Source: Annona cherimola (lineage: Eukaryota; Streptophyta; Magnoliopsida; Magnoliales; Annonaceae). From it: a stretch of DNA of 64,000 nt. A model generated the notes under the pieces. It saw only the letters and a list, made by a program, of their open reading frames with translations. It did not search any database and had not been told where the DNA came from. Numbering within the stretch: the stretch's first letter is position 1; each line of letters begins with the position of its first letter. Location: contig CM059971.1 of assembly GCA_030490835.1 (NCBI GenBank), positions 806,001 through 870,000 of the forward strand, given 5' to 3'. Made by a program: the position numbers and the translations under genes. Shown here piece by piece: positions 1 through 10,105 of the stretch.

Positions 1-527
1 TAAAATTTTTTTCTGAAACTGGATTGAGATTATTGTTCTATTGGTGTGCAATTGTATACTACATAAAAATAAACTTCCTGCGATCGCGTATTGTTATTTG
101 AAATTTGTTGCTCTGCCTGTCGCATGGTTTTTACAATTACAATCCTGTTTCTAACCGAGCCTTCTTCTGTAGCAACGCTTTTCTTTGTTGCTAACACATT
201 ACCTCAGCTCATCCGCAAACACATTAAAAAGAAAGGTTAAAGCCGCAGTTGGATTTTTCTTCTGAAATTGTTATCTTACATCACAGTAGTCGCATAAGCA
301 AACTGAACGGATTTCTCTCACTCCACGGATACTGGTTGTCTACAGCCAAAAGAAACAAGGGCGCCATTTTTTATGGAATATAAATTGAAAAACCAAAGAA
401 TTTGAGACCCACAAAGCTAAATCTTCAAGTTATTTTATGAAAAGCATAAGCCGTACGGTTGAACACCATTTCTCCAGTCATCAGCAACATGACATTCCAC
501 TTCTGCAATATGGCTTATCTGTAAATC

Positions 528-688
528 TTAAAAGAGCGGGAACTTGCGTTGGTGGACTTTTTTCTTCCAAAGGATGATAACAGCGCATAGAGCAATACAT
601 GTCACAAGAAGTACAAGTACGACGATGGCAGCAACAATCTTCCTTGGAAGCCTATGCTCGCCCTGTGAAACAGCTGCACCTGCGAACA
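528..688 (-). CDS. Transmembrane/juxtamembrane exon of the receptor-kinase gene
   Basis: On the minus strand an acceptor (..TTGGCAG) at 689-690 opens a frame in phase with the preceding malectin exon. It encodes a short linker, a hydrophobic segment of about 22 residues (IVAAIVVLVLLVTCIALCAV) and a basic stop-transfer WKKK. This is the expected membrane anchor between malectin and kinase domains. An alternative in-phase acceptor nine nt downstream would also work. The 3' end is uncertain: the frame meets TAA at 528-530, and I see no convincing donor before it. So the exon may end earlier, or this may be another lesion. Positions 1-527 contain no recognisable kinase sequence and are treated as intron or flank. 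Confidence 0.65.
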
Positions 689-868
689 CTGCCAAATCAA
701 GCAAATGGCAGAAACTGCGATTTTTTTATGTAACAGGGACAGCAATTTAAATAAGGATTCAAAAGGTTAACAGAAAAAAAAAACAATAATATCTTGTATA
801 AAATTTACGTTGGGTGCATAAAAGGAAAGATGGGAGATAGTGATGCTCATAGTTATAGGTCAGCTTAC

Positions 869-1524
869 TGGATTCTACAGAAATGGCTGAGACTAGTACA
901 CCATATTCTCCTCGTCTAGGAATTGCTTGTGTCCCTTTTCCAGCCCAAAAGAAATTGATCTCTAGTGTGTGATTTGTCACAGTAGCCATAAAGCTCTTAA
1001 CAATAGGCTTTCCAGGTCCACCAGCTTCATCTTCAATGTTGAAATCTTTCAATACCAACTTGCCCTGGACCAATTAAGACATCAAGAGATCCATGCCACT
1101 GAACCGAACCAAAACCAAGGAAGGAAAATTTAAGTGAGATCAAATACCTGAATGTACACATCAAAAAAACGTCTTGCGAGGCCGGTGAATGCACTTGTAT
1201 TTGTGAAGATTATTTCTGCGAAGTGTAACCTCACTTCGTAATCTCTGTTATTCAGATGTAGCCCGTAGTAAGTGAGAGAAATGGGAGAAGTGCGAGCTGT
1301 GGTATACAACTCTGGGTTGGCTGTGGCAATAGGGCTGGTGTTTGTAGCAATGTTGGGGATATCTCTGCCTTGATTGTCCCCCATAAAGTTGCCGGTAGTG
1401 CTTAATGCCCAGTTTTGATTTAAAGAGAAAAATGAAGCGCCTTGTGGAGTGTTATCTGCATCATATGCGTTGCTTCCGACCACAGTCTCCCTACCTCCGC
1501 AGTTTATGAATAATGAATCCTGAT
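869..1524 (-). CDS. Malectin-domain exons of the receptor-kinase gene (1148-1524 and 869-1064)
   Basis: The first exon (377 nt) begins after an acceptor at 1525-1526 and encodes the hallmark DSLFINCGG start, an SLTYYGLHL stretch, the YEVRLHFAEI core and RRFFDVYIQ. It ends at a GT donor at 1146-1147. The second exon (196 nt) continues with GKLVLKDFNI and a closing beta-sandwich segment (TLEINFFWAGKGT), then a GTAAGC donor at 867-868. No internal stops occur. Family knowledge: this is the single malectin domain of LRR-VIII-2 receptor kinases, an extracellular carbohydrate-binding-like fold between LRRs and membrane. The exon sizes and the QG junction match the family. Well supported. Confidence 0.88.
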
Positions 1525-1627
1525 CTGTTGATAACATAGTTTCAATGGTTCAAAATTTTCAAGTATGTTTTTATTCGAATGTCATAAAAGTCCTAGTCAA
1601 GCAAAGCTGACAAATAATGTAGGGGGG

Positions 1628-2827
1628 TGTTGACACCCCACCGTTGGGCCCAAAAATAGATAAAATGGAAATGGTTCCAAACCCAAACAAATTCAAGGCA
1701 AAAAGAGGTTCAAGCAAGCTAAGCAGGCCCTTCCAAACTCAGTCTACGGGAGCGAAGCTCCACCAAGTCTCGAAGCAGGCTTTTCAACAAACCAGATCCG
1801 GCCCACGAGAGCGAAGCTCCTACAGGTCATCTCAACGGGCTTAGCCAAGCTCTAGCCCACCAAGTTCTAGCCTACTATGGAAGGAGCCCGCCAAGCTCAA
1901 GCTCATGGATCAAGTCCAACATACCAAGCGGCCCAAAGCCCATACTCTCACTCCAAGCCCAAGGCTCGTGATCTCAAACCAAGCTCAAGTCCACCAAGCT
2001 CAAGTCCACCAAGCTCAACTATATGGACCAAGTCCAAGCCTTCAAAGGGCCCAAAGCCCACGATCTCAATCCAAGCTCAAGTATGTGGACCAAGTCCAAT
2101 TCTTCAAAGAAGCCCAAGCCCGTGGACCAAGTCCATGACCTCAAGAGAGCCCAAAGCCCACTCCTACATCTATAAAAGGAGGAGCTCCCCTCTCATTCCA
2201 CACACTTGAAGAGAGGCATCCCAAGGGGAGGACGGGAGTCTGCAGCAACGCCCCCGGCATTCCGGTTTTCCCGCTCTACGCGCTATAAGCCTCTCTTCCC
2301 ATTTTTCCCTTTCCATCTCTCCCGTTCTCTCAAATCTTCTTATTTTCCCCCTTTTACGCCATGTAAACCGCCTCGGGTTGGCAGATTTTGCCATATTTGC
2401 TTCAACCCGAAGGCCGGAACCCGAGCTCTGTACAACTAGTGCCTTATTCCATTAAACAGGGGCTGATCTCCTTTTAAAGATCAGTGGCGACTCCGTTTTT
2501 CTTTATTTTTTGTGTGTGCGTGTTTGAGTCAACGCCCCGGCAAGGCGGGCGCACGCAGGTCCACGGATCCTAGCATAATACGCTACCGTTATGCTGCCGG
2601 ATTTGTGACTTGACCCGTGTACGGAAAGCCCCGTCTTAGCCGTTATGCTGCCGAAATCACAAGAAAACGCCCATACGCTATATTGATCTAAAACCGTGAA
2701 TCCTAATGCGTTTTACCCCATGTGAATGCAGGAAATCTAAGCCCAAGTTGCTACCCACCACGATCCACATTTCCAAGGCCCGGGAAACCATTCCGAGTCC
2801 ATCGTAGCGCTCCCGGCGGGTGCTACA
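1628..2827 (+). mobile_element. Solo LTR (about 1.2 kb) of an LTR retrotransposon in the receptor-kinase intron
   Basis: The segment starts TGTTGACACC and ends GGGTGCTACA (TG...CA), and both ends are followed by GGGGG, a 5-bp target-site duplication (1623-1627 and 2828-2832). No gag, pol, PBS or second LTR adjoins it, so it is a solo LTR left by LTR-LTR recombination. A TATAAAAG box at 2171-2178 followed by a GC-richer transcribed-looking region suggests the promoter and the + orientation. The first half has short imperfect tandem motifs built on CCAAGCTCAAGTCCA and GCCCAAAGCCCA. The superfamily is not certain; gypsy is more likely from length and composition. Confidence 0.72.
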
Positions 2828-2832
2828 GGGGG

Positions 2833-3250
2833 TGATCACAGAATTACTTTGATTAAGCTAAAAGATATTTGTAAGAAAGATATTCACGTGCATCTATTTT
2901 CTCTTGAAGTCAATCCCATCTGGACATTGCTGACAATAGGCACTCATGAAAGAGAGAAACATCGAGCTTCTTAGCATCTGGCCTACCGAGAGTGATTCTC
3001 ACTGTTCATTTTCGATTCATAGAAGGTCTTGTTTTCATGAAAAATTCCTGTAGGAATCTACTTCTTTTCCAGGCGGAAAAGAAAGTGTAATGTTCTTGTA
3101 CACTACTAAAGGAAATCATTTTTATGATTCATGTGCCTGGCAAGATTTCTTAGACTTTGTTTAACATAGAAATCATATTGTTTATCAAGCAAATCCCATG
3201 TGTCCTTAGCCTATAACAGAGGATTTTGATCCAATGCATGCAACTGCACT
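2833..3250. other. Intron stretch with a possible retrotransposon gag remnant
   Basis: Intronic sequence of the receptor-kinase gene between the solo LTR and the fold-back mosaic. On the minus strand around 3070-3215 one frame reads AKDTWDLLDKQYDF and continues for about 20 codons to a stop. It resembles the UBN2/gag region of copia-type elements, where a 'K..W..L...Y' pattern is typical. No other parts of an element are recognisable. This may be a chance resemblance. Confidence 0.3.
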
Positions 3251-5760
3251 ATACAGTCCATATACTGTGATGCCCATTTGATCATAAATAGGAAATTTAT
3301 CACATCCATTGTATTTAGAATTATTTGCCTTATTAGCCTACCAATTTTCATCGAAATTAAACGTGTACAAGCCCCATCCTAAAATGATACAAAATTAATG
3401 TAATAAAATATTTTAACGTAAATATCAAGTTTAAAGTAGTATTTTCAACATCTAAACTGTCTAACATATATTTTTTATGTGGATAAATAAATGCATAATT
3501 ATTATTACATTTTAATATATGTGAGACCCATTTTGCATTTGGATAAGATTTAAGTGCATTTGGACTACATTAGAAAATGAGACCTCCTTGATCATAAACT
3601 TAACATCTACTTTGTCCATTGTATTTAAAATCATTTACTTTAAAAGCGAGCTAATTTTATTCAAATCAAACGTGTATATGGTCCTATCTTAAAATAGTAC
3701 AAAATCAATATAATAAAATAATTTAACGTAAATATCAATTAAAATTATATTTTTCAGCATTTAAACTATCTAAAGTATTGTATATGGTTTCGCTTCTATG
3801 AAACCTTTTTTTATGTAACCCCCTCTATTTTTAATATTTTGATAGTTGATAGAAAATTCACTCAATTTATTATATTTAGCATCATTTATAGTATCTTGGA
3901 AATCCTTTTATTTGTCCAATCTCGTTACATACGGGACCCATAATCAATGTAATAAAATAATTCAATATTAAATATCAATTTTAAAGTCGTATTTTCAACA
4001 CCTAAACCGTCTAAAATATCATTTCTATATAGATGAATGATATTATAAAGTATTATTACATTTCAATACATGTGTAAATGAATTTTAAACGTTTTTCACA
4101 ATTTACACATAAATATATATTTTTCAATAAATATGACCCATAAATACACTTGATCGGGATAAAACTTAGTCTCCTAAATAAACAAATGATGTTAAATACA
4201 ATAAATGAATTAAATTTTTCATTAATGATCAAAATCTTAAAAATTATAGGGGTTACATAGCTTCACTTCTATATAAGAACTAATATGCATTATATATATA
4301 TAGAGAGAGAGAGAGTTGTTCCGGTACTGCACCGGAACAGCGGTGCAGTTGCCCAAAAATGGGCCCCACATGATCATGAAATCATGATCTACTCCACCCA
4401 TTATATTTAGAATAATGTATTCTATTATCATACCAATTTTCATCCCAATCAAATATGTATATGGGCCTCATCTGAAAATGGTACAAATCCAACATAATAA
4501 AATAGTTTAATGTAAATAACAACTTTAAAGTATCTGATTGGGATGAAAATTGGTATGGTAATAGAATACATTATTCTAAATGCAATGGGTGGAGTAGATT
4601 ATGATTTGATGATCATGTGAGGCCCATTTCAGCGACGCTGCACCTGAATATATTCCATATATATATATATATATATATATATTAGTGACCCATATAACAA
4701 CTCAATTTTAAAATATCAATGATTGATGTAAAATTCGATCCATTCATTGTATTTAATATCATTTATTTACTTAGGAGATTAAGTTTTATCTAAATTAAGT
4801 ACGTACATGGCCATATTTGCTCGAAAAAATATATTCATGTGTAAATTATTAAAAACATTTAGGTCCATTTACATATATATTCATATATAAATTATTAAAA
4901 ACGTTTAGATCCATTTTACATGTATATTATAATATAATAATACTTTATGAAATCATTAATCTACATAATAGTAATATTTCAGATGTTAAAACGTTACATT
5001 AAAGTCAATATTTTAGCCTTAAATTATTTTATTACATTGATTTCACATATTTATAGATGAGAACCATATAAAGTGAAACTAAGTAAATGACAGAGTTGTC
5101 ATGATAATATGAATGATGTTAAACACAATGGATGGAGTGAATTTTTCATCCACCATCAAGATATTAAAAATGAATGAGGGTTACATAGAAAGGAGTTTCG
5201 TAGAAACAAGACCGTATATATACATAGAGGGCCTTGCTTTTATGTAACCAAATTACATAGAAGCGGTCTAATATAACCTTCTCAAATTTCAAGTTATTGA
5301 TTCTTAATGGAAAATCTAATTCATTCATTGTATTTAACACTATTTGTTTAGCTAAGAAAACAAGTTTTATCGAAATCAAGTATGTGCATAGACCACATTT
5401 AATCAAAAATATATATTCATGTGTAAATCATGAAAAACACTTACATCCATTGACACGTGTATTAAAATATAATAATACTTTATAGAATAATTTATCTACA
5501 TGGTAGCGATATTTTAAATGGTTTAAATGTTGAAAAAATTACTTTAAAATTGATATTTTAGCATTAAACTATTTTACTATGTTAATTTTACACATTTATA
5601 GATAAAGACTCATATAAAGTGAAACTAAACAAATAAAAAAGTTTTCAAAATACTACAAATGATGTTACATGAATTGAGTAGATTATCTATTAACCATCAA
5701 GATTTTAAATATAGAAGGGGTTATATAGAAAAAAGGTTTCATATAAGCGAAACTGATATA
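3250..5760. repeat. Mosaic of degenerate AT-rich fold-back (MITE-like) elements
   Basis: The same core recurs at least five times in both orientations: a 'cattgtatttaa..atcattta' motif, 'gtaataaaataatttaacgtaaatatca', and 'tttaaactgtctaa'. Examples are 3285-3530, 3600-3780 and 3840-4140 in one orientation, and 4700-5160 and 5280-5760 in the other. Several copies end in TGTAACCCCC or GGGGTTACATA, which act as inverted termini (near 3815 and 4250; near 5180 and 5240; near 5715). Related single copies occur at 57595-57850 and 63437-64000. No coding capacity is seen. The element class is not determined because clean TSDs were not found. Confidence 0.6.
4315..4650. mobile_element. Palindromic MITE inserted in a TA microsatellite (copy 1)
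   Basis: Almost the entire segment is an inverted repeat: a left arm running from GGGCCCCACATGATCATG through ATTTTCATCCCAATCA, and a right arm reading its reverse complement, separated by a loop of about 90 bp. The termini carry CGGTGCAG or CGCTGCAC motifs. The flanks are TATATATA plus AGAGAG on the left and (TA)n on the right. A second, inverted copy lies at 62180-62532, also inside (TA)n. Family knowledge: Micron-type MITEs target TA microsatellites, and this matches by behaviour, not by proven sequence homology. Confidence 0.75.
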
Positions 5761-5804
5761 TATAAAGAGAAATATTAAGTGCAGTTACCTCCTCCATATC
5801 ATAT

Positions 5805-6610
5805 ACATATGATCTTGTTATGACTAAGTAATGACTTAGCTTACATCAAGAAACCTATTTTAAAAAAAAAAAAATTTTGCTTCATACACTTATTTATTTA
5901 AGTATATTTAATATATAAACTAAATTTTGTCATTTTTGGATGTGTATATTTTTTAAAGATGTTTAAACACAAGGGCATTTTAGCCATTTTCAATAGTTGA
6001 AAATAGCTAAAATACCCTTATGTTTAAAAATCTAAAAAATATATACATATATTCAAAAATAGTAAAAGTTGGTTGATATGTTAAATAAATCTACATTAAC
6101 AAGTTTATGAGGAAAAAAATGAAAGATCCTGTTAGCTCAGACTAAGCAAATGTTCCACTTAACTCATCTCAAAAACCCATTTACAACAAATTTTTTTTAT
6201 TTTTTCTTCATACACTTATTTATCTAAATGTATTTATCATATAAACTAAGTTTTACCATTTTGATACGTATATATATTTTTAAAAATTTTTAAAGATAAG
6301 AGTATTTCAAATACATATATACATATAAATGTTTTAAAATCATAAAAAAATAAATACACATACCTAAAATAGTAAAACTTAGTTTATATATTAAATACAT
6401 TTAGATAAACAAATGTATGAAGAAAAAAGCATAAAAAATTATTGTAAACGAGTTTTTTGAAGTGGCTTAAACAAAGTTTTTACTTAGCCCAAGCTAATAG
6501 GATCACTCCTCGGGAAAAAAGTAAATAAGAAAAAACTTTTTGAATAGTTTTTTTTTTTTTTATATGGGCTACGTATGTCATTACTTAGACTAGGCTACCA
6601 GGATCATTTT
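5805..6610. repeat. Nested fold-back elements with ACTAAG-type termini
   Basis: Outer inverted motifs GATCTTGTTATGACTAAGTA (about 5811) and TACTTAGACTAGGCTACCAGGATC (about 6580) face each other. Inner ones are GATCCTGTTAGCTCAGACTAAG (about 6126) and CTTAGCCCAAGCTAATAGGATC (about 6477). Between them are mirrored AT-rich arms sharing 'cttcatacacttatttat' and its complement. The same core recurs at 53840-54215 and 55885-56145. It is a non-coding fold-back family of uncertain superfamily. It lies immediately left of the LINE insertion. Confidence 0.55.
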
Positions 6611-6702
6611 TCAGTCTACACTCTAGAACATGCACTAACCTTGCCAGTAAGAGTTTCTATCTTACTGCCGGTCCCAAGCCCGGGAAAAAAGCGAGGGTTG
6701 GC

Positions 6703-9700
6703 ATGTCAGGCTGGCAGCCGGTGCCATTAAAAATCACCGCCACATCTCTTATAGATTCTGATAATATATTAAAAATTGTTAATGCTAGGGCGTTTCCTGT
6801 AAGCGACGCGCTGCAGCAGAGCCCGGCTGTAGTGAGAAATGAGCAAGGGTTGCTAGGGCGTTTCCCCAGAAGCGACGCGCTACATCGGAGCCCGGATGTA
6901 GTGAGAAATGGGCAAGGGTTGCTAGGGAGTCTCTCCGGAAGCGACGCGCCACAACAACATCCGGTTGTGACGAAAAGTCAACAAAGGTTCCCATGCCTTT
7001 ATGGACGTGGTTTAGGGAAGAAGGTGATATCAAAACGCAAGGTCCGTTTTGCCTCGTTGAATGTTGGGACTCTTTCAGGGAAAAGTATGGAAGTAGTAGA
7101 TGTTATGAGAAGGAGAAAAATTAATATAGCATGCCTTCAAGAGACTAGGTGGAAAGGAGAGAAGGCTAAAGAGATTAATGGATTCAAATTATGGTATATA
7201 GGACAGGATGATAATAGAAATGGTGTAGGGATAATAGTAGATAACAATTTCATAAATAAAGTTGTAGATGTCAATAAAGTAAATGATAGAATTATTCAAA
7301 TAAAACTTGTATTAGGTGCAGAGGTTTTAAATGTGATTAGTGCTTATGCACCACAAGTAGGATTAGATGATAGAATCAAGAAACAATTTTGGGATGACTT
7401 AGATAGTATTATGCAAAGAATATCTAACCAAGAAAAAGTTGTGATAGGTGGAGATCTAAATGGACATGTAGGAAAAGAGAAGGTAGGATATGAGAGAAGT
7501 CATGGGGGCTTCGGTTTTGGAATAAGGAACGAAATGGGGAATGCTATTTTGGACTTTGCTATAGCATATGATTTGGTTATAGCAAATACCTTATTTCAAA
7601 AGCGAGATGAACACTTAATAACTTTTAAGAGTGGGACCAATTCTAGCCAAATAGATTTCTTCCTTATAAGAAAATTGGATAGATCCCTTTGTATAAATTG
7701 TAAAGTTATCCCAGGTGAGAGCTTAGCTATGCAGCATAGATTATTAGTGATGGATATATATACACAAAAAGAGTCAACAAAAACGAAAGGCAATGTAATT
7801 CCAAAAATTAAATGGTGGAATTTAAAAGGAAACAACATAGAACTTTTTAGAAAAAGAATAATAGAAGAAGTAAAATGGGACACACAAGAAGATGGAGTAG
7901 AATCGATGTGGGATAAAATGACAACTAACATAAAAGAAGTAGGACAAAGTATTATAGGTGTATATAAAAATCGTAGATCCTCACATAGAGAAACTTGGTG
8001 GTGGAATGAAGATGTTCAAAAAGCTATAAATGATAAACAAGAAAATTTTAAAACATGGCAGGAAAATAAAAATGATACAAACTTACAACAATACAAACTA
8101 TAAAAAAAAGCTACTAAAAGGATTATTAGTGATGCTAAACACAAAGCTTATGAGAACCTATATGACAGATTAGGAACTAGACAAGGTGAAAAGGATATTT
8201 TTAAGTTGGCTAAATTAAGAGAAAATAAGGGCAAAGATTTAACACATGTTAGATGTATTAAAAGTGAGGACCAAAGAGTTCTAGTCAAAGATGATCATAT
8301 TAAGGAAAGATGGAAAACTTATTTTTATAGTTTACTAAATGATACCCCACATGAACAATTAACATTATATGTTAATCTAAATAGGGAAGAAAATAGGAAT
8401 ATCAGTTATTTCACAAAAATTTGAATATCTGAAGTAAAGGAAGCTTTAAGGAAAATGAAAACAGGAAAAGCTTTAGGCCCAGATAATATACCAATTGAGG
8501 CATGGAAGTGCATGGGAGATGTAGGTGCAACAAGGTTAACAAATCTTTTTAACAAGATTATAAAAACGAAGGTAATGCCAAATGAATGGAGGAAAAGCGT
8601 TATAGTTCCAATTTATAAAAATAAGGGAGATATTCAAAATTGTGCAAATTATCGTGGAATAAAATTAATGAGTCATACTATGAAATTATGGGAAAGAGTA
8701 ATTGAACATAGACTAAGACGGGAAACTAATATATCTGAAAATCAATTTGGTTTTATGCCAGGAAGATCAACTATTGAAGCTATTTTCTTACTTAGACAAC
8801 TATTTGAAAAGTATAGAGAGAAGAAAAAGAACTTATACATGATTTTTATTGATTTAGAAAAAGCTTATGATCGAGTACCAAGAAAGTTAATATGGCAAGT
8901 GATGAGGAAAAAAGGAATTAATGACAGATACATTGATATTATTAAAGATATGTATGAGGGGGCTGTTACAAATGTGAGAGCTATTAGTGGAGATACTAAT
9001 GTCTTCCCAGTTAAAATAGGTTTACATCAAGGCTCAGCCTTGAGTCCCTACCTTTTTACCTTAGTAATAGATGAAATTACTAGACATCTCCAAGAAGAAG
9101 TACCTTGGTGTATGTTATTTGCAGATGACATTGTTCTAATAGATGAAAGTAAAGAAGGACTAAATTTAAAATTGAATAGGTGGGTAGATGCTCTAGAATC
9201 TAATGGTTTTAGAATTAGTCGTACAAAAACTGAATATATGAAATGTAATTTTAATAATAGTGAGAACCCGGATGAGGAGCCAATTAAGATTTTAGATCAA
9301 ACAGTAACAAAAACTAATCACTTTAGGTACTTAGGATCAATAGTTCAAGAGAACGGGGAAATTGAGAAAGATATAATACATAGAATTCAAGCAGGATGGA
9401 AGAAATGGAGAAGTGCGTCAGGAATTTTATGCGACCGTCGAGTCCCAGTCAAATTAAAAGGAAAATTTTATAAGACTGCGATTAGACCAGCTATGCTTTA
9501 TGGGGCAGAATGTTGGGTAGTTAAAGAGCAACATATACGAAAAATGAGTGTAGCGGAAATGAGAATGTTAAGGTGGATGAGTGGCAAAACAAGAAAAGAT
9601 AAAATTAGGAATGAAATAATTCGAGAAAACTTAAAAGTGAGACCAATTTATGATAAAATGAGAGAAACTAGATTAAGATGGTTTGGTCATGTTAAAAGGA

Positions 9701-9891
9701 GGCCTGAAGTAGCACCGGTTAGGAAAACAGAGTTTATCAAAGTAGAAGGTGGTAGAAGAATGAGAGGAAGACCCAAAAAAACATGGATGGAAGTAATTAA
9801 ACAAGATTTTAAAATATTACATATTACTGAAAATTTAGTCTTAAATCGCCAAGAATGGCGAAACAGAATCCATGCAGCCGACCCCACATAG
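6703..9891 (+). pseudogene. RTE LINE polyprotein (endonuclease + reverse transcriptase), two in-frame stops
   Basis: One frame runs from ATG 6703 to TAG at 9889-9891 (about 1,060 codons), broken only by TAA at 8101-8103 and TGA at 8422-8424. The endonuclease part (about 7040-7780) shows NVGTL, QETRWKG, GGDLNGHVG and SQIDFF. The reverse transcriptase part (from about 8440) shows GPDNIPIEAWK, the FMPGRSTIEA fingers motif, FIDLEKAYDRV, GLHQGSALSPYLF and the catalytic FADD at 9118-9129. The protein would nick target DNA and copy its own RNA by target-primed reverse transcription. The two stops make this copy unable to encode the full protein, but domains on either side are otherwise intact. The TGA is consistent with a CGA to TGA transition. 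Confidence 0.9.
6785..6990 (+). repeat. Three imperfect about 69-bp tandem repeats at the 5' end of the LINE ORF
   Basis: The units share GCGTTTCC...AGCGACGCGC...GTAGTGAGAAAT..GCAAGGGTTGCTAGG and start near 6789, 6857 and 6926. They lie within the N-terminal 100 codons, so the encoded peptide has a repeated SDALxxSPxVVRNxQGLLG motif. Small indels shift the spacing slightly between units. The units may be 5' UTR monomers (promoter repeats) read through by the open frame, with the true start downstream. This is inference. Confidence 0.7.
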
Positions 9892-9942
9892 GTGGGAAAT
9901 GGCTTATGATGATGATGATGATGACTCTAGAACATGCACTAA

Positions 9943-10105
9943 TGTCATTTACAGAAGCATTATGTAATTTGGGCAAAAAGAAACAAAAACATAAAAACAG
10001 TTTGGACGAAAAGAAACAAGTTTAGATAGACGCCCAGATGGACGGATAGAAGTGAAAAAGATTATAGCTTGTCTTAACAAACTGATTTCAGAGCCATACA
10101 CTTAC
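9943..10105. other. Short intron segment between LINE and receptor-kinase exon
   Basis: Contains the downstream target-site copy and AT-rich intron sequence, including a GAAACAA direct repeat. No gene is seen. Confidence 0.5.

Larger units (their letters stand above)
6639..9923 (+). mobile_element. Near full-length RTE-clade LINE (non-LTR retrotransposon), about 3.3 kb
   Basis: Boundaries are fixed by a perfect 19-bp target-site duplication ACTCTAGAACATGCACTAA at 6620-6638 and 9924-9942. The element has a single reading frame with an N-terminal apurinic-type endonuclease and a reverse transcriptase. It ends in a GAT/TGA trinucleotide tail (about 9905-9923) instead of poly(A), which is typical of RTE elements. 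Size and the encoded C-terminus (HAADPT followed by a short 3' UTR) match plant RTE elements. It lies in the large intron of the receptor-kinase gene in opposite orientation. The long, perfect TSD points to a fairly recent insertion. Confidence 0.92.

Noticed and set aside
544..750. Plus-strand ORF opposite the transmembrane exon
   Set aside because: Shadow of the minus-strand receptor-kinase exon, which has splice sites, phase and a membrane segment.
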